From Pseudomonas cichorii (lineage in GTDB: Bacteria > Pseudomonadota > Gammaproteobacteria > Pseudomonadales > Pseudomonadaceae): DNA of 63,413 nt. This document shows positions 44,230 to 53,170 of this stretch, in pieces (position 1 is the stretch's first letter; each line of letters begins with the position of its first letter). The stretch is from the NCBI RefSeq assembly GCF_015471405.1, contig NZ_BLVZ01000024.1, positions 1-63,413 of the forward strand, in the 5' to 3' direction. The notes under the pieces are model-generated. The model was given only the letters and a program-made list of their open reading frames with translations, searched no databases and had not been told where the DNA came from. Position numbers and translations under genes: made by a program.

Positions 44230-46299
44230 TTACACCAGCCCCAATCCAACCAGCAGCATGTCGATCAACTTGATGCCCACGAATGGCACGATGATCCCGC
44301 CCACGCCATAGATCAGCAGATTGCGGCGCAGCAGATGAGCCGCGCTGGCGGCCTGGACCCGAACGCCGCGCAGGGCCAGCGGGATCAGCAACACGATGAT
44401 CAAGGCGTTGAAGACGATGGCCGAAACAATCGCGCTTTGCGGGCTGGCCAGTTGCATGATGTTCAGCACGCCCAGTTGCGGATAGATCGCAGCGAACAGG
44501 GCCGGCAGGATCGCGAAGTATTTGGCGATGTCGTTGGCGATGGAAAAGGTCGTCAGCGCACCGCGCGTCACCAGCAGTTCCTTGCCGATCTGCACCACAT
44601 CCAGCAACTTGGTCGGATCGCTGTCCAGATCGACCATGTTCGCTGCTTCCCGTGCCGCCTGGGTGCCATCGTTCATCGCCATGCCGACGTCCGCCTGAGC
44701 CAGTGCCGGTGCATCGTTGGCGCCGTCCCCGCACATCGCTACCAGACGCCCTTCGTTCTGCTCGGCGCGAATACGCTCCAGCTTCTTCTCCGGCGTCGCT
44801 TCGGCCAGCACATCGTCCACACCGGCTTCGGCGGCAATCGCCGCAGCGGTCAGCGGGTTGTCACCCGTGACCATCACGGTGCGAATCCCCAGCTTGCGCA
44901 GTTCGGCGAAGCGCTCACGAATGCCCGGCTTGACCACATCCTTGAGGTGAATGGCGCCCAGCAGTTTCTTGTCGACACACACCAGCAATGGCGTACCACC
45001 GGTCTTGGCGATCTTGTCGATTTCCCGGGCCAGAGCCGCAGGCAGGTCGCGACGTTGCAAGTCCACGAAGGCCAGCAGTGAATCCACGGCACCCTTGCGG
45101 TACTGGTGGCCCTGATAATCCACGCCGGACAAACGGGTTTCGGCGCTGAAAGGCACAGCCGTCAGTTCCGAAGGTTTTGGCTCGGTAATCGGATGCAGGT
45201 TACGCAAGTATTCGACGATGGACTTGCCTTCGGCAGTGTCATCGGCCAGCGACGCCAGCAAGGTGCCGTCGCTCATTTCCCTGGCCGTCACGCCTGTGGC
45301 GGCGTACAGCGCACTGCAACGACGGTTGCCGAAAGTGATGGTGCCGGTCTTGTCCAGCAACAGCACATGCACATCACCGGCCGCTTCCACTGCACGCCCG
45401 GACTTGGCGATGACATTGAGGCGTACCAGCCGGTCCATGCCGGCGATACCGATGGCCGACAGCAGGCCGCCGATAGTGGTCGGGATCAATGTCACCAGCA
45501 GTGCCACCAGAAACACCAGCGGCAGGCTGCCACCGGCAAAGTGGGCGAACGGCTGCAAGGTCACGACCACCAGCAGGAAGATCAAGGTCAGGCCGATCAG
45601 CAGGATATCCAGCGCCACTTCATTGGGCGTCTTCTGGCGTTTGGCACCTTCGACCAAGGCAATCATGCGGTCCAGGGTCGATTCGCCGGGGTTGGTGCTG
45701 ATCTTTATCAGCAGCCAGTCGGACACCAGCCGGGTATTGCCGGTCACGGCCGAACGGTCGCCGCCGGACTCACGGATGACCGGAGCCGATTCACCGGTAA
45801 TCGCCGCTTCGTTGACCGCCGCAATCCCTTCGATGACTTCACCGTCGCCGGGAATCATTTCCCCGGCCTCGACGCGCACCACATCGCCTTTACGCAAGGC
45901 GCTGGCATTGACCATGCTGAACGCGCCGGACTCATCACGACGACGCGCCTTGAGCCCTTCGCTGCCCGCCTTTAGGCTGTCGGCCCGCGCCTTGCCACGC
46001 CCTTCGGCCAAGGCTTCGGCAAAGTTGGCGAACAGCACGGTGAACCACAGCCACAAGGCTATCTGCACCGCAACGCCGGTCGGTACGGCCGGGTCGGGAA
46101 TCAGGCACAGGATGGTTGTCAGGATTGCGGTCAGCTCCACTACCAGCATCACCGGCGAACGAGCCAGTTGGCGGGGATCGAGCTTGACGAAGGCTTGCAC
46201 CAGCGCACCGCGCCACAACGACGAGAAGCTGGTTTTTGCCGACTCGGCCACTGCTGGCGCTTCAGACGGCTTTGTCACTGGAATCTGCATATTCATCAT
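44230..46299 (-). CDS. kdpB: Potassium-transporting P-type ATPase subunit KdpB
   Basis: 689 residues. P-type ATPase hallmarks: TGES in AAITGESAPVI, phosphorylation site DKTGTIT with D316, and hinge MCGDGANDAPALAQADVG. Seven membrane helices are expected. It hydrolyses ATP to drive potassium uptake through KdpA. ATGATG at 46299/46296 gives two possible starts; GGAG spacing favours the second. Seven bases follow kdpA. Confidence 0.96.
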   Translation of the reverse strand: MMNMQIPVTKPSEAPAVAESAKTSFSSLWRGALVQAFVKLDPRQLARSPVMLVVELTAILTTILCLIPDPAVPTGVAVQIALWLWFTVLFANFAEALAEGRGKARADSLKAGSEGLKARRRDESGAFSMVNASALRKGDVVRVEAGEMIPGDGEVIEGIAAVNEAAITGESAPVIRESGGDRSAVTGNTRLVSDWLLIKISTNPGESTLDRMIALVEGAKRQKTPNEVALDILLIGLTLIFLLVVVTLQPFAHFAGGSLPLVFLVALLVTLIPTTIGGLLSAIGIAGMDRLVRLNVIAKSGRAVEAAGDVHVLLLDKTGTITFGNRRCSALYAATGVTAREMSDGTLLASLADDTAEGKSIVEYLRNLHPITEPKPSELTAVPFSAETRLSGVDYQGHQYRKGAVDSLLAFVDLQRRDLPAALAREIDKIAKTGGTPLLVCVDKKLLGAIHLKDVVKPGIRERFAELRKLGIRTVMVTGDNPLTAAAIAAEAGVDDVLAEATPEKKLERIRAEQNEGRLVAMCGDGANDAPALAQADVGMAMNDGTQAAREAANMVDLDSDPTKLLDVVQIGKELLVTRGALTTFSIANDIAKYFAILPALFAAIYPQLGVLNIMQLASPQSAIVSAIVFNALIIVLLIPLALRGVRVQAASAAHLLRRNLLIYGVGGIIVPFVGIKLIDMLLVGLGLV

Positions 46300-46306
46300 C
46301 GGCTCC

Positions 46307-48001
46307 TCAGAAGCCCAGGCTCAAATGTTCGGCAATCGGCCCAAGTGCCAGGGTTGGCAGGAAGGTCAGGCCACCGACCAGCACAATGGTCACTGTCAGC
46401 AAGGTCACGAAAAGCGGGCCGTGGGTCGGGAAGCTGTTCAGGCCCTGTGGCGCGGCCTTTTTCATCGCGAGGCTGCCCGCCAGTGCCAGGACCGGCACGA
46501 TGTAACCGAAACGTCCCAGGAACATCGCCACGCTGAGCATCAGGTTGTGGAACACGGTATTGGCACTGAAACCGCCGAACGCCGAGCCGTTGTTGGCCGT
46601 GGCCGAGGTGTAGGCATACAGCAACTGGCTGAAACCATGCGGGCCAGGGTTGCTCACTGAAGCCAGCGGCCCTGGCAGACTGGCCGCCACGGCACCGAGC
46701 ACCAGCACGCCGACAGGCATGACCAACAGGGTCGCGACCAGCAGGCGGATTTCTGTCGCTTGCAGCTTCTTGCCCAGGTATTCCGGGGTGCGGCCAATCA
46801 TCAGGCCGGCCAGGAAGACGGCGATCAGCACGTTAAGCAGCATGCCGTTGAGGCCGACACCGACGCCGCCGAAGATCACCTCACCGACCATCATGTTGAC
46901 CAGCGCGACCATGCCGGTCAGCGGGTTGAGGCTGTCATGCATGGCATTGACCGAGCCGTTCGACGCGGCAGTGGTCGCCGTCGCCCAGAGCACAGTAGCA
47001 GTGGTGCCGAAACGGCTTTCCTTGCCTTCGAGCGGCGCGGTCTGCTCGACACCGGCAATGTTCAGCGCCGGGTTGGGCTGATACTCGGCCCACAGCGAAA
47101 CAGCGCCGCCGATCAGCAGCATGATCAGCATGCAGGCCATGATGGCGCGGCTCTGGCGCATGTCCTTGACGTAATGCCCGAAAGTGAACACCAGCGCAGC
47201 CGGAATCAGCAGGATCGACACCAGTTGCAGCAGGTTGCTCAAGGCGGTCGGGTTCTCGAACGGGTGCGCCGAGTTCACGCCAAAGAAGCCGCCACCGTTG
47301 GTGCCCAGTTGCTTGATCGCGATCTGGCTTGCAGCAGGCCCCATGGGCAGGCTTTGATCGGCGCCCTGCAAGGTGACGGCATCGATATAGTGGGCAAAGC
47401 TTTGCGGTACGCCCTGCCAGACCAGCAACAGGGCCAGCACGATACACAGCGGCAACAGGCCGTACAGAGTGACGCGGGTCATGTCGGTCCAGAAGTTGCC
47501 GAGGTTTTCTGTGGAGCGACGGCTGATGCCGCGACAGAACGCCAGCAACACGGCAATCCCCGTGGCGGCGCTGACAAAGTTCTGTACGGTCAGGCCGACC
47601 ATCTGGCTCAGGTAACTGAGCGACGCTTCGCCGCTATAGCTCTGCCAGTTGGTGTTGGTGACGAAACTCATTGCGGTGTTGAACGCCAGCGACCATTCCA
47701 TCCCCGGCAATTGCTGCGGGTTGAGTGGCAAGGCGCCCTGCCCCAGCAACATGGCGAACAGCAGCACGAAACCGGCCAGGTTGAAGGCCAGCAAGGCCCA
47801 TAGGTAAGCCTTCCAGTTCTGCTCGACCTTGGGGTCGATGCCCGACAGGCGATAACAGATACTCTCCACCGGCCCTAGCACCGGGCTGAGCCAGGTGCGC
47901 TCGCCTTCCACCACCCGATAGTAGAAACGCCCCAGCAAAGGCGCGGGCAATACGACCAGCACCAGAAAAGCCAGAATCAGCAGATAGTCATAACTGTGCA
48001 T
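46307..48001 (-). CDS. kdpA: Potassium-transporting ATPase channel subunit KdpA
   Basis: 564 residues with about ten helices. The four selectivity-filter loops are visible: VTNTNWQSYSG, GTNGGGFFGVNSAHPFENPT, ATTAASNGSVNAM and TATANNGSAFGGF. KdpA is the potassium-selective channel-like subunit of the high-affinity uptake pump in the inner membrane. It follows kdpF by eight bases. Confidence 0.96.
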   Translation of the reverse strand: MHSYDYLLILAFLVLVVLPAPLLGRFYYRVVEGERTWLSPVLGPVESICYRLSGIDPKVEQNWKAYLWALLAFNLAGFVLLFAMLLGQGALPLNPQQLPGMEWSLAFNTAMSFVTNTNWQSYSGEASLSYLSQMVGLTVQNFVSAATGIAVLLAFCRGISRRSTENLGNFWTDMTRVTLYGLLPLCIVLALLLVWQGVPQSFAHYIDAVTLQGADQSLPMGPAASQIAIKQLGTNGGGFFGVNSAHPFENPTALSNLLQLVSILLIPAALVFTFGHYVKDMRQSRAIMACMLIMLLIGGAVSLWAEYQPNPALNIAGVEQTAPLEGKESRFGTTATVLWATATTAASNGSVNAMHDSLNPLTGMVALVNMMVGEVIFGGVGVGLNGMLLNVLIAVFLAGLMIGRTPEYLGKKLQATEIRLLVATLLVMPVGVLVLGAVAASLPGPLASVSNPGPHGFSQLLYAYTSATANNGSAFGGFSANTVFHNLMLSVAMFLGRFGYIVPVLALAGSLAMKKAAPQGLNSFPTHGPLFVTLLTVTIVLVGGLTFLPTLALGPIAEHLSLGF

Positions 48002-48009
48002 GGCAGCTC

Positions 48010-48099
48010 CTAGTTCCGGCCTGCGCGCAGCAGCGCAACCAGCAAGTAAATGAACAGCCCGACTGCCAACAGCAGTGACACCCCATCCAGAACGCTCAT
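48010..48099 (-). CDS. kdpF: KdpF, 29-residue subunit of the Kdp pump
   Basis: A 30-codon frame encodes MSVLDGVSLLLAVGLFIYLL followed by VALLRAGRN: one membrane helix with a short basic tail, the size and pattern of KdpF. GGAGA lies seven bases before the ATG, and the stop is eight bases from the kdpA start. KdpF is a stabilising subunit of KdpFABC. Found by direct translation of the gap upstream of kdpA, because it is too short for usual gene-length cut-offs. Confidence 0.93.
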   Translation of the reverse strand: MSVLDGVSLLLAVGLFIYLLVALLRAGRN

Positions 48100-48426
48100 C
48101 AAGATTCTCCGTCGCTACGGCGGTTGCCGCTTGGGAGCAATTGTCCTCAGCAGAGGCGTAAAGGAACGAGAGCGACAGGTAGCGAGGGGCGTAAAGACGG
48201 CGTAAAGAATGCCGACTCTTTAGAAGTAATCCCGATCGGTTAAGGCATACATGTCACTTGTGGGAGGGGCCTTGGGGATTTGTACCAACTTGAATACATT
48301 CACGACATGCCCACGACATTCTCCCGCGACACCCTTTCGCCGCGTCCCGTGGCGAAGTAGCATGACGGGAGCGTTGATCTTCAATAGCGGCCAGTGATGG
48401 CGGCATCACAAGGCAGCAGTCGCACT
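48100..48426. other. Regulatory region between divergent kdpF and a two-component pair
   Basis: About 327 bases between divergent starts. It must contain the KdpE-controlled kdp promoter and the promoter of the rightward regulator gene. 48231-48280 is a partial repeat related to the element at 34279. I could not identify a KdpE box. Confidence 0.6.
48231..48280. repeat. Half-copy related to the MITE-like element
   Basis: CCGATCGGTTAAGGCATACA followed by TGTCACTTG and TGGGAGGGGCCTTGG aligns with 34285-34340 (CCGATCAGCCAAGGCATACC, TGTGACTTG, TGGGAGGGGCCTTGG) apart from an 11-base gap. The other inverted end is missing. Confidence 0.7.
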
Positions 48427-49176
48427 ATGCAAGCAATCCCCGACAGCAATACCGATAACTCGTCACCAGAACAGCGTTGGAATATCCGCGCATTGATCGT
48501 CGATGATGATGTGGCCATTCGTGAACTGCTCTGCGATTACCTGTCCCGCTTCAACATCCAGTCCAAAGGCGTTACCGACGGCACACAGATGCGTCAGGCC
48601 CTGGCCGAGGAAACCTTTGATGTCGTGGTGCTGGACCTGATGCTGCCCGGCGAAGACGGTCTGTCGCTGTGTCGCTGGCTGCGCAGTACTTCGGATATTC
48701 CGATCCTGATGCTCACCGCCCGCTGCGAGCCCACCGACCGTATCATCGGCCTGGAACTGGGTGCCGACGACTACATGGCCAAGCCCTTCGAGCCTCGCGA
48801 ACTGGTCGCTCGTATCCAGACAGTCTTGCGCCGGGTGCGCGACGAGCGCAGCGAGCAGCGCACCACCGTACGTTTCGATGCCTGGCGCCTGAACAGCGTC
48901 CTGCGTCAGTTGATCGCCGCAGATGGCCTGGTAGTTCCGCTCTCCAACGCCGAATTCCGTCTGTTGCGGGTATTTCTGGAACGCCCTCATCGCGTGCTCA
49001 GCCGCGAGCAGCTGCTCGATGCCGCCCGTGGCCGCTCCATTGAGGCCTTCGACCGCAGCATCGATCTGCTGGTCTCGCGCCTGCGCCAGAAGCTGGGGGA
49101 CGATCCCAAGAATCCCCAACTGATCAAGACTGTGCGCGGCGAAGGCTACCTTTTCGATGCCAGGGAACTCGCTTGA
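48427..49176 (+). CDS. OmpR-family response regulator
   Basis: 249 residues from ATG at 48427 (MQAIPDSNTD); ATG at 48397 is an alternative and none has a strong Shine-Dalgarno. Receiver: VDDD acidic triad near 25-28, phospho-acceptor D70 in VVLDLMLPGEDG, TARCEPTDRI, and GADDYMAKPFEPREL. DNA-binding winged helix: LSNAEFRLLRVFLERPHRVLSREQLLDAARGR. It ends GYLFDARELA. The stop overlaps the kinase TTG start (TTGA), so the pair is translationally coupled. Target genes unknown; distinct from KdpE. Confidence 0.9.
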   Translation: MQAIPDSNTDNSSPEQRWNIRALIVDDDVAIRELLCDYLSRFNIQSKGVTDGTQMRQALAEETFDVVVLDLMLPGEDGLSLCRWLRSTSDIPILMLTARCEPTDRIIGLELGADDYMAKPFEPRELVARIQTVLRRVRDERSEQRTTVRFDAWRLNSVLRQLIAADGLVVPLSNAEFRLLRVFLERPHRVLSREQLLDAARGRSIEAFDRSIDLLVSRLRQKLGDDPKNPQLIKTVRGEGYLFDARELA

Positions 49177-50210
49177 TAAGATCAGCCGATACACTTTTTG
49201 CACGATTGTTCGGTGGAGCGCTGATTGCGATCCTGCTCGGGCATGTATTGGCATTCATCTGGTTCACGCAATACGGCCCGCCACCGCCAAGGGAGGCACC
49301 GCCCTTCGCTCAGCAGGACGCCAACGGCACTTCTCAGGAGCGCGTCCCCCGCAGGCCATCATTCTGGCGGGGGCCTCTGACAGTCATGGGCTTTCAGTTG
49401 ATCACGCTGGTCATCGCCGCCTGGTATGGGGCCAAGGCCCTGAGCCGTCCAGTGCAACGCATGAGCGAAGCGGCCGAACGCCTCAGTGAAAACCTCGATA
49501 GCCCGCCTCTGGAGCTGACCGGCCCCAGGGAAGCTCGCAATGCGGCTCACACCTTCAACCTGATGCAGCAAAAGATTCGCGAGCAGATGCAGCAGCGCGG
49601 GCGCATGCTGGCAGCCGTCTCTCACGACCTCCGCACACCGCTTTCACGCCTGAAACTGCGTGTCGAAAAAATCGAAGACCCCAAACTCCACGGCCAGATG
49701 ACTCAGGATCTGGACGACATGATCAACATGCTCGACGCCACCCTGAGCTACCTGAATGAGCATCGCAAGAGCGAAGAACTGCAACAGCTCGACCTGCAGG
49801 CACTGATCGAGTCCCTGGCCGAGAACGCTCAGGACAACGGTGATGACGTGCAATACCAGGGGCAGTGCAAACCCCTCAAGACGCAACCGATGGCGTTGCG
49901 TTCCTGCCTGCATAACCTGATCGACAATGCTCTGCGCTATGCAGGCAGTGTGAACATCGATATTCAGGATCAAGCCAGTCGCGTGAAGATTTCGGTCATC
50001 GACCGTGGGCCGGGTATTGCGCCCGAGTTTCACGAGACGGTATTCGAGCCCTTCTATCGCCTGGAAGGCTCGCGCAATCGCAACTCCGGCGGCGTCGGCA
50101 TGGGCATGACCATCGCCCGCGAGGCAGCCTGGCGCATGGGCGGCGAGTTGTACCTGACAGAGACACCCGGCGGTGGCCTGACGGTCGTACTCGATCTACC
50201 ACGAGTCTGA
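49173..50210 (+). CDS. Sensor histidine kinase paired with the preceding regulator
   Basis: 345 residues from a TTG start overlapping the regulator stop. TM1 is about 12-32. The short periplasmic loop (33-68) is Pro/Arg-rich (QYGPPPPREAPPF, RVPRRPSFWRG). TM2 is about 69-88. Then HAMP, HisKA with H151 (AAVSHDLRTPLSRLKLR), and HATPase with NLIDNALRYAG, DRGPGIAPE and GVGMGMTIA. The loop is too small for a folded sensor domain, so the signal may be membrane, charge or contact based. Followed by an EF-hand gene after about 115 bases. Confidence 0.9.
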   Translation: MIRSADTLFARLFGGALIAILLGHVLAFIWFTQYGPPPPREAPPFAQQDANGTSQERVPRRPSFWRGPLTVMGFQLITLVIAAWYGAKALSRPVQRMSEAAERLSENLDSPPLELTGPREARNAAHTFNLMQQKIREQMQQRGRMLAAVSHDLRTPLSRLKLRVEKIEDPKLHGQMTQDLDDMINMLDATLSYLNEHRKSEELQQLDLQALIESLAENAQDNGDDVQYQGQCKPLKTQPMALRSCLHNLIDNALRYAGSVNIDIQDQASRVKISVIDRGPGIAPEFHETVFEPFYRLEGSRNRNSGGVGMGMTIAREAAWRMGGELYLTETPGGGLTVVLDLPRV

Positions 50211-50324
50211 CGAGCGCGTATCCCGCCCGATACAAATCCCACATCCCCACGACAACTGACGCCCTGAGGCTTCATAAGCCGATGCACCGCCATCGGATCT
50301 ATCAACCTCATGGGAGTCAGCCCA

Positions 50325-51074
50325 ATGATCAGTGGTATCAGCAGTAGTTATTCGAGCTACACCAGCTCAAGCAGTTTGACTTCAAGCACAAACAGCAAGA
50401 AGTTTCAGGAAGAGTTGCTGGCCAAGCTCGATACCGACGGTGATGGCAGCATCAACAAGGACGAACTCAGCTCGGCGCTCTCCTCCGACAAGAAAGACGG
50501 AATTACTGTCAGCCTGAGCGAAGCGTTCAGCAGCCTGGACAGTAACGATGATGACAGCCTGGATGCCGATGAACTGGCAGCCCTGACACCACCACCGCCA
50601 CCACCTGCCACGGATATAGCCGAAGACTTGCTCAGCTCGCTGGACACTGACGGCGATGGCTCGATCAACAGCGACGAGCTGACCACTGGCCTGACCAATG
50701 CGGGCAGCACTGCCGACAGCACCAAAGTGTTCGATGCTCTGGACACCAACGAAGACGGCACCGTCAGCCTTGAAGAACTGACCGCCAGCCTGCAACCGCA
50801 GCAGCCACCGGCTGGCCCGCCACCTGCCCAGAACGCTAATACCAGCAGCACTGACAGCGCAGCCCTGTTCAGCGCCCTGGATACCGACAGCGATGACAGC
50901 ATCAGCGCTACCGAGCTGGCCACGGCCCTGAGCCAGAGCAACAGCAATAGCGAACAGACCAATGCCAATCAAGTGGCCGCCCAGGCCTTGAGCAAGATGA
51001 TTGCCGCATTGGGCGAGCGTTATGACACCGAAGGCAGCAAGCCTATCGGTAAATACCTCGACACTGCTGCCTGA
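50325..51074 (+). CDS. EF-hand calcium-binding protein, XopAW-like
   Basis: 249 residues from ATG at 50325, which has GGGAG eight bases upstream. Five EF-hand loops are visible: DTDGDGSINKDE, DSNDDDSLDADE, DTDGDGSINSDE, DTNEDGTVSLEE and DTDSDDSISATE; the last four vary in quality. The N-terminus is Ser/Thr/Tyr-rich (MISGISSSYSSYTSSSS), as in type III effectors and in the XopAW family of EF-hand proteins. Two proline-rich linkers (PPPPPPA, PPAGPPPAQ) separate the hands. No Sec signal. Type III secretion is inferred only from family naming and composition; no hrp-box was identified. Confidence 0.82.
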   Translation: MISGISSSYSSYTSSSSLTSSTNSKKFQEELLAKLDTDGDGSINKDELSSALSSDKKDGITVSLSEAFSSLDSNDDDSLDADELAALTPPPPPPATDIAEDLLSSLDTDGDGSINSDELTTGLTNAGSTADSTKVFDALDTNEDGTVSLEELTASLQPQQPPAGPPPAQNANTSSTDSAALFSALDTDSDDSISATELATALSQSNSNSEQTNANQVAAQALSKMIAALGERYDTEGSKPIGKYLDTAA

Positions 51075-51082
51075 CACGAGAA

Positions 51083-51109
51083 CCGCCGCTGATGCACATC
51101 ACGCGGCGG
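51083..51109. terminator. Hairpin at convergent gene ends
   Basis: CCGCCGCTGATG and CATCACGCGGCGG form a nearly perfect stem with a two-base loop and one bulge. It sits between the EF-hand stop and overlaps the last codons of the leftward permease gene. No T-run on either side. Confidence 0.5.
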
Positions 51110-52166
51110 GATCTTCTCGCTTGGTCTTGATGATCTTTTCCCCGGCGACCCAGTCGGTCAACAGGCTATAGGCAACCGCCAGCAGCGTCGGCCCGATGAA
51201 CAGGCCGATAAAACCAAACGCCAGCAAACCGCCGAATACCCCCAGCAGAACGATCACCAACGGCAGGTTGCCGCCGCGGCTGATCAGGTACGGCTTGAGC
51301 ACGTTGTCGACACCACTGATGATGAAGGTGCCCCAAAGACCGAGAAACACCGCCATGCCGTATTCGCCCTGCCAGACCAGCCAGGCGGTAGCCGGTATCC
51401 AGACCAGCGGCGGGCCCATGGGAATCAGGCTGAACACGAACGTCAGGATGCCCAGCACCAGCGCACCGGGAATACCCGCGATCAGGAAGCCGATCAAGGC
51501 CAGGATTGCCTGGGCTGCGGCGGTACCGATCACACCATTGACCACCCGCTGCACCGTCCCGGCAACCAGATCCAGATAATACTGGGCGCGGTCGCCGATC
51601 AAGCGTTCCAGCAGGCTGAGCACAAAAGCCGCAAGCCTTGGACCGTCGCGATAGAAGAAGAAAGCGAACACGATACTCAGGGTCAGTTCGAGAATGCCGC
51701 CACCGATCTGCGCACTACGGGCCAGTAACCAGTTGCCGACTTCGCCCAGATAAGGCCGGGCAGCAGCCATGAATGCCGCGCCTTGCTGATCGATGGTGTT
51801 CCAGATGCCCACCAGCCGCTCACCCACGAACGGAATGCCTGCCAGCCAGCCCGGAGGATCAGGCAGCCCGTCGACCTGAACATCCTTGATGAACGCCGTT
51901 GCGTCCCGCACATGATCGGCAAGGTTGAAACCCAGCCAGACCAACGGTGCCGCCACCAGCAACATCCAGCACAGGCTCATCGCCAACGCGGCCAGTGATT
52001 CACGGCCCTTGAACCAGTGAGTCAGTAAACGCATCAGCGGCCAACTGGCGAACGCCAGCACAGCCCCCCAGACCAGTGCCGACCAGAATGGCGCCATCAC
52101 CCAGAGACAGGCACCAAACAGCACCAACAACAGGATCTGCACCAGCAGGCGGTCGTTATTGAACAT
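51099..52166 (-). CDS. AI-2E family transporter / PerM-type permease
   Basis: 355 residues from ATG at 52166; a GTG three codons earlier is an alternative. About eight helices, with the conserved loop (LVAGTVQRVVNGVIGTAAAQAILALIGF-like) and the family motif IPMGPPLVWIPA near residue 250. Members export or exchange small molecules; some act as AI-2 exporters or Na+/H+ antiporters, so the substrate stays open. The stop region overlaps a strong hairpin shared with the convergent EF-hand gene. Confidence 0.88.
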   Translation of the reverse strand: MFNNDRLLVQILLLVLFGACLWVMAPFWSALVWGAVLAFASWPLMRLLTHWFKGRESLAALAMSLCWMLLVAAPLVWLGFNLADHVRDATAFIKDVQVDGLPDPPGWLAGIPFVGERLVGIWNTIDQQGAAFMAAARPYLGEVGNWLLARSAQIGGGILELTLSIVFAFFFYRDGPRLAAFVLSLLERLIGDRAQYYLDLVAGTVQRVVNGVIGTAAAQAILALIGFLIAGIPGALVLGILTFVFSLIPMGPPLVWIPATAWLVWQGEYGMAVFLGLWGTFIISGVDNVLKPYLISRGGNLPLVIVLLGVFGGLLAFGFIGLFIGPTLLAVAYSLLTDWVAGEKIIKTKREDPAA

Positions 52167-52212
52167 GGAGGGCACCTATGAAAATAAGAACAGCGAATGT
52201 CTTGTACAAAGA

Positions 52213-53031
52213 CTAGCGGATCACTTCAATGACAAGACCCGCTTTATCGACACTGCCCGTCTCCAATCGTGCCGCGCGTACACCCTTGGCAACCAGAGCT
52301 TCACGCCATGCTTCGGCATGAACACCCGAAACCGTCGCACGCAAGGTGCTTTCCAGATTCAGCCCCCGGGACAGCAAAGTCACCCAGCTCTCCTGCGGCT
52401 CGCCACCCAGCCTTGGCATATCGAGCCTGCCGGTGCTTCTGAGCTGACGCAGCAAGGTGGCGGATGTCGGCAGCAACTCACCCAGAGGCGCGGCAGCCGT
52501 GAATTGCTCTACATGCAGATAAGCCCGGCGATTACCACGAGTGATGCTGTACAAGGCCACCAGGGTTTCATTGTCAGGCTCAGCCAGTCGCAGCAGCAGA
52601 TAGGCTTGTCGGTCATCGGCACCATAAAGCTTGGAATTACCGAAAACCTCATTGGCCCACAGGCTGCTTTCCCCGCAATCACGGGCCTGACACCAGAACA
52701 ACAGCTCGGCACCTTGCTTCTGCAAGGCTTCACGGGCAGCCGTGAACGCTTCGTCGGAAGCGTGCTCGGCAGGCAACTGGTAGGTCACCGAAGTGAGACT
52801 GCCGCGGGCGCTGACCTGACCATCAAAACGTAACTGGCCGCTGATCTTGCGGATAGACCCCATGGGATAGATACGCTCCAGATCAGCACTTGGGCGGTAA
52901 TCGACGATTTCCGCATCGGCCAGACGCGGCACGATATTCAGGTCATGACTACCCGGCACATCGGCGGCAGACACCAGGGCGCTGAACAGTGAAGCGCACA
53001 ACATGACAAATGGAGCACTGGATAAACGCAT
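52213..53031 (-). CDS. DUF4892 domain protein, periplasmic
   Basis: 272 residues from ATG ending at 53031, giving a good signal peptide (MRLSSAPFVMLCASLFSALVSA). A start at 53043 is also possible. An open frame to 53232 overlaps the next gene's end and is rejected. The mature protein is a DUF4892 domain (GSHDLNIVPRLADAEIVDYRPS near the start) with two cysteines (FWCQARDCGES) that could form a disulfide. Function unknown. Same direction as the hydrolase genes upstream. Confidence 0.8.
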   Translation of the reverse strand: MRLSSAPFVMLCASLFSALVSAADVPGSHDLNIVPRLADAEIVDYRPSADLERIYPMGSIRKISGQLRFDGQVSARGSLTSVTYQLPAEHASDEAFTAAREALQKQGAELLFWCQARDCGESSLWANEVFGNSKLYGADDRQAYLLLRLAEPDNETLVALYSITRGNRRAYLHVEQFTAAAPLGELLPTSATLLRQLRSTGRLDMPRLGGEPQESWVTLLSRGLNLESTLRATVSGVHAEAWREALVAKGVRAARLETGSVDKAGLVIEVIR

Positions 53032-53170
53032 GGATGCTCTCATCGACTTGCAAGGCGAGAAATGAAATGGGCAACGTCGCCGCTGAGGCGAATATACAAG
53101 GCAATAGGTTGGTCCATCATGATTGACTCCTGTTTCAATCCTTGCAGCGTCGACAGTTGCCTGTTGCAAG

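Noticed and set aside
44114..44734. 206-codon frame across the kdpB end and the REP
   Set aside because: It is out of frame with kdpB and reads through the REP palindrome.
45218..46660. 480-codon open frame antisense to kdpA/kdpB
   Set aside because: It spans the junction of two well-supported genes and encodes low-complexity Ser/Arg/Pro sequence.
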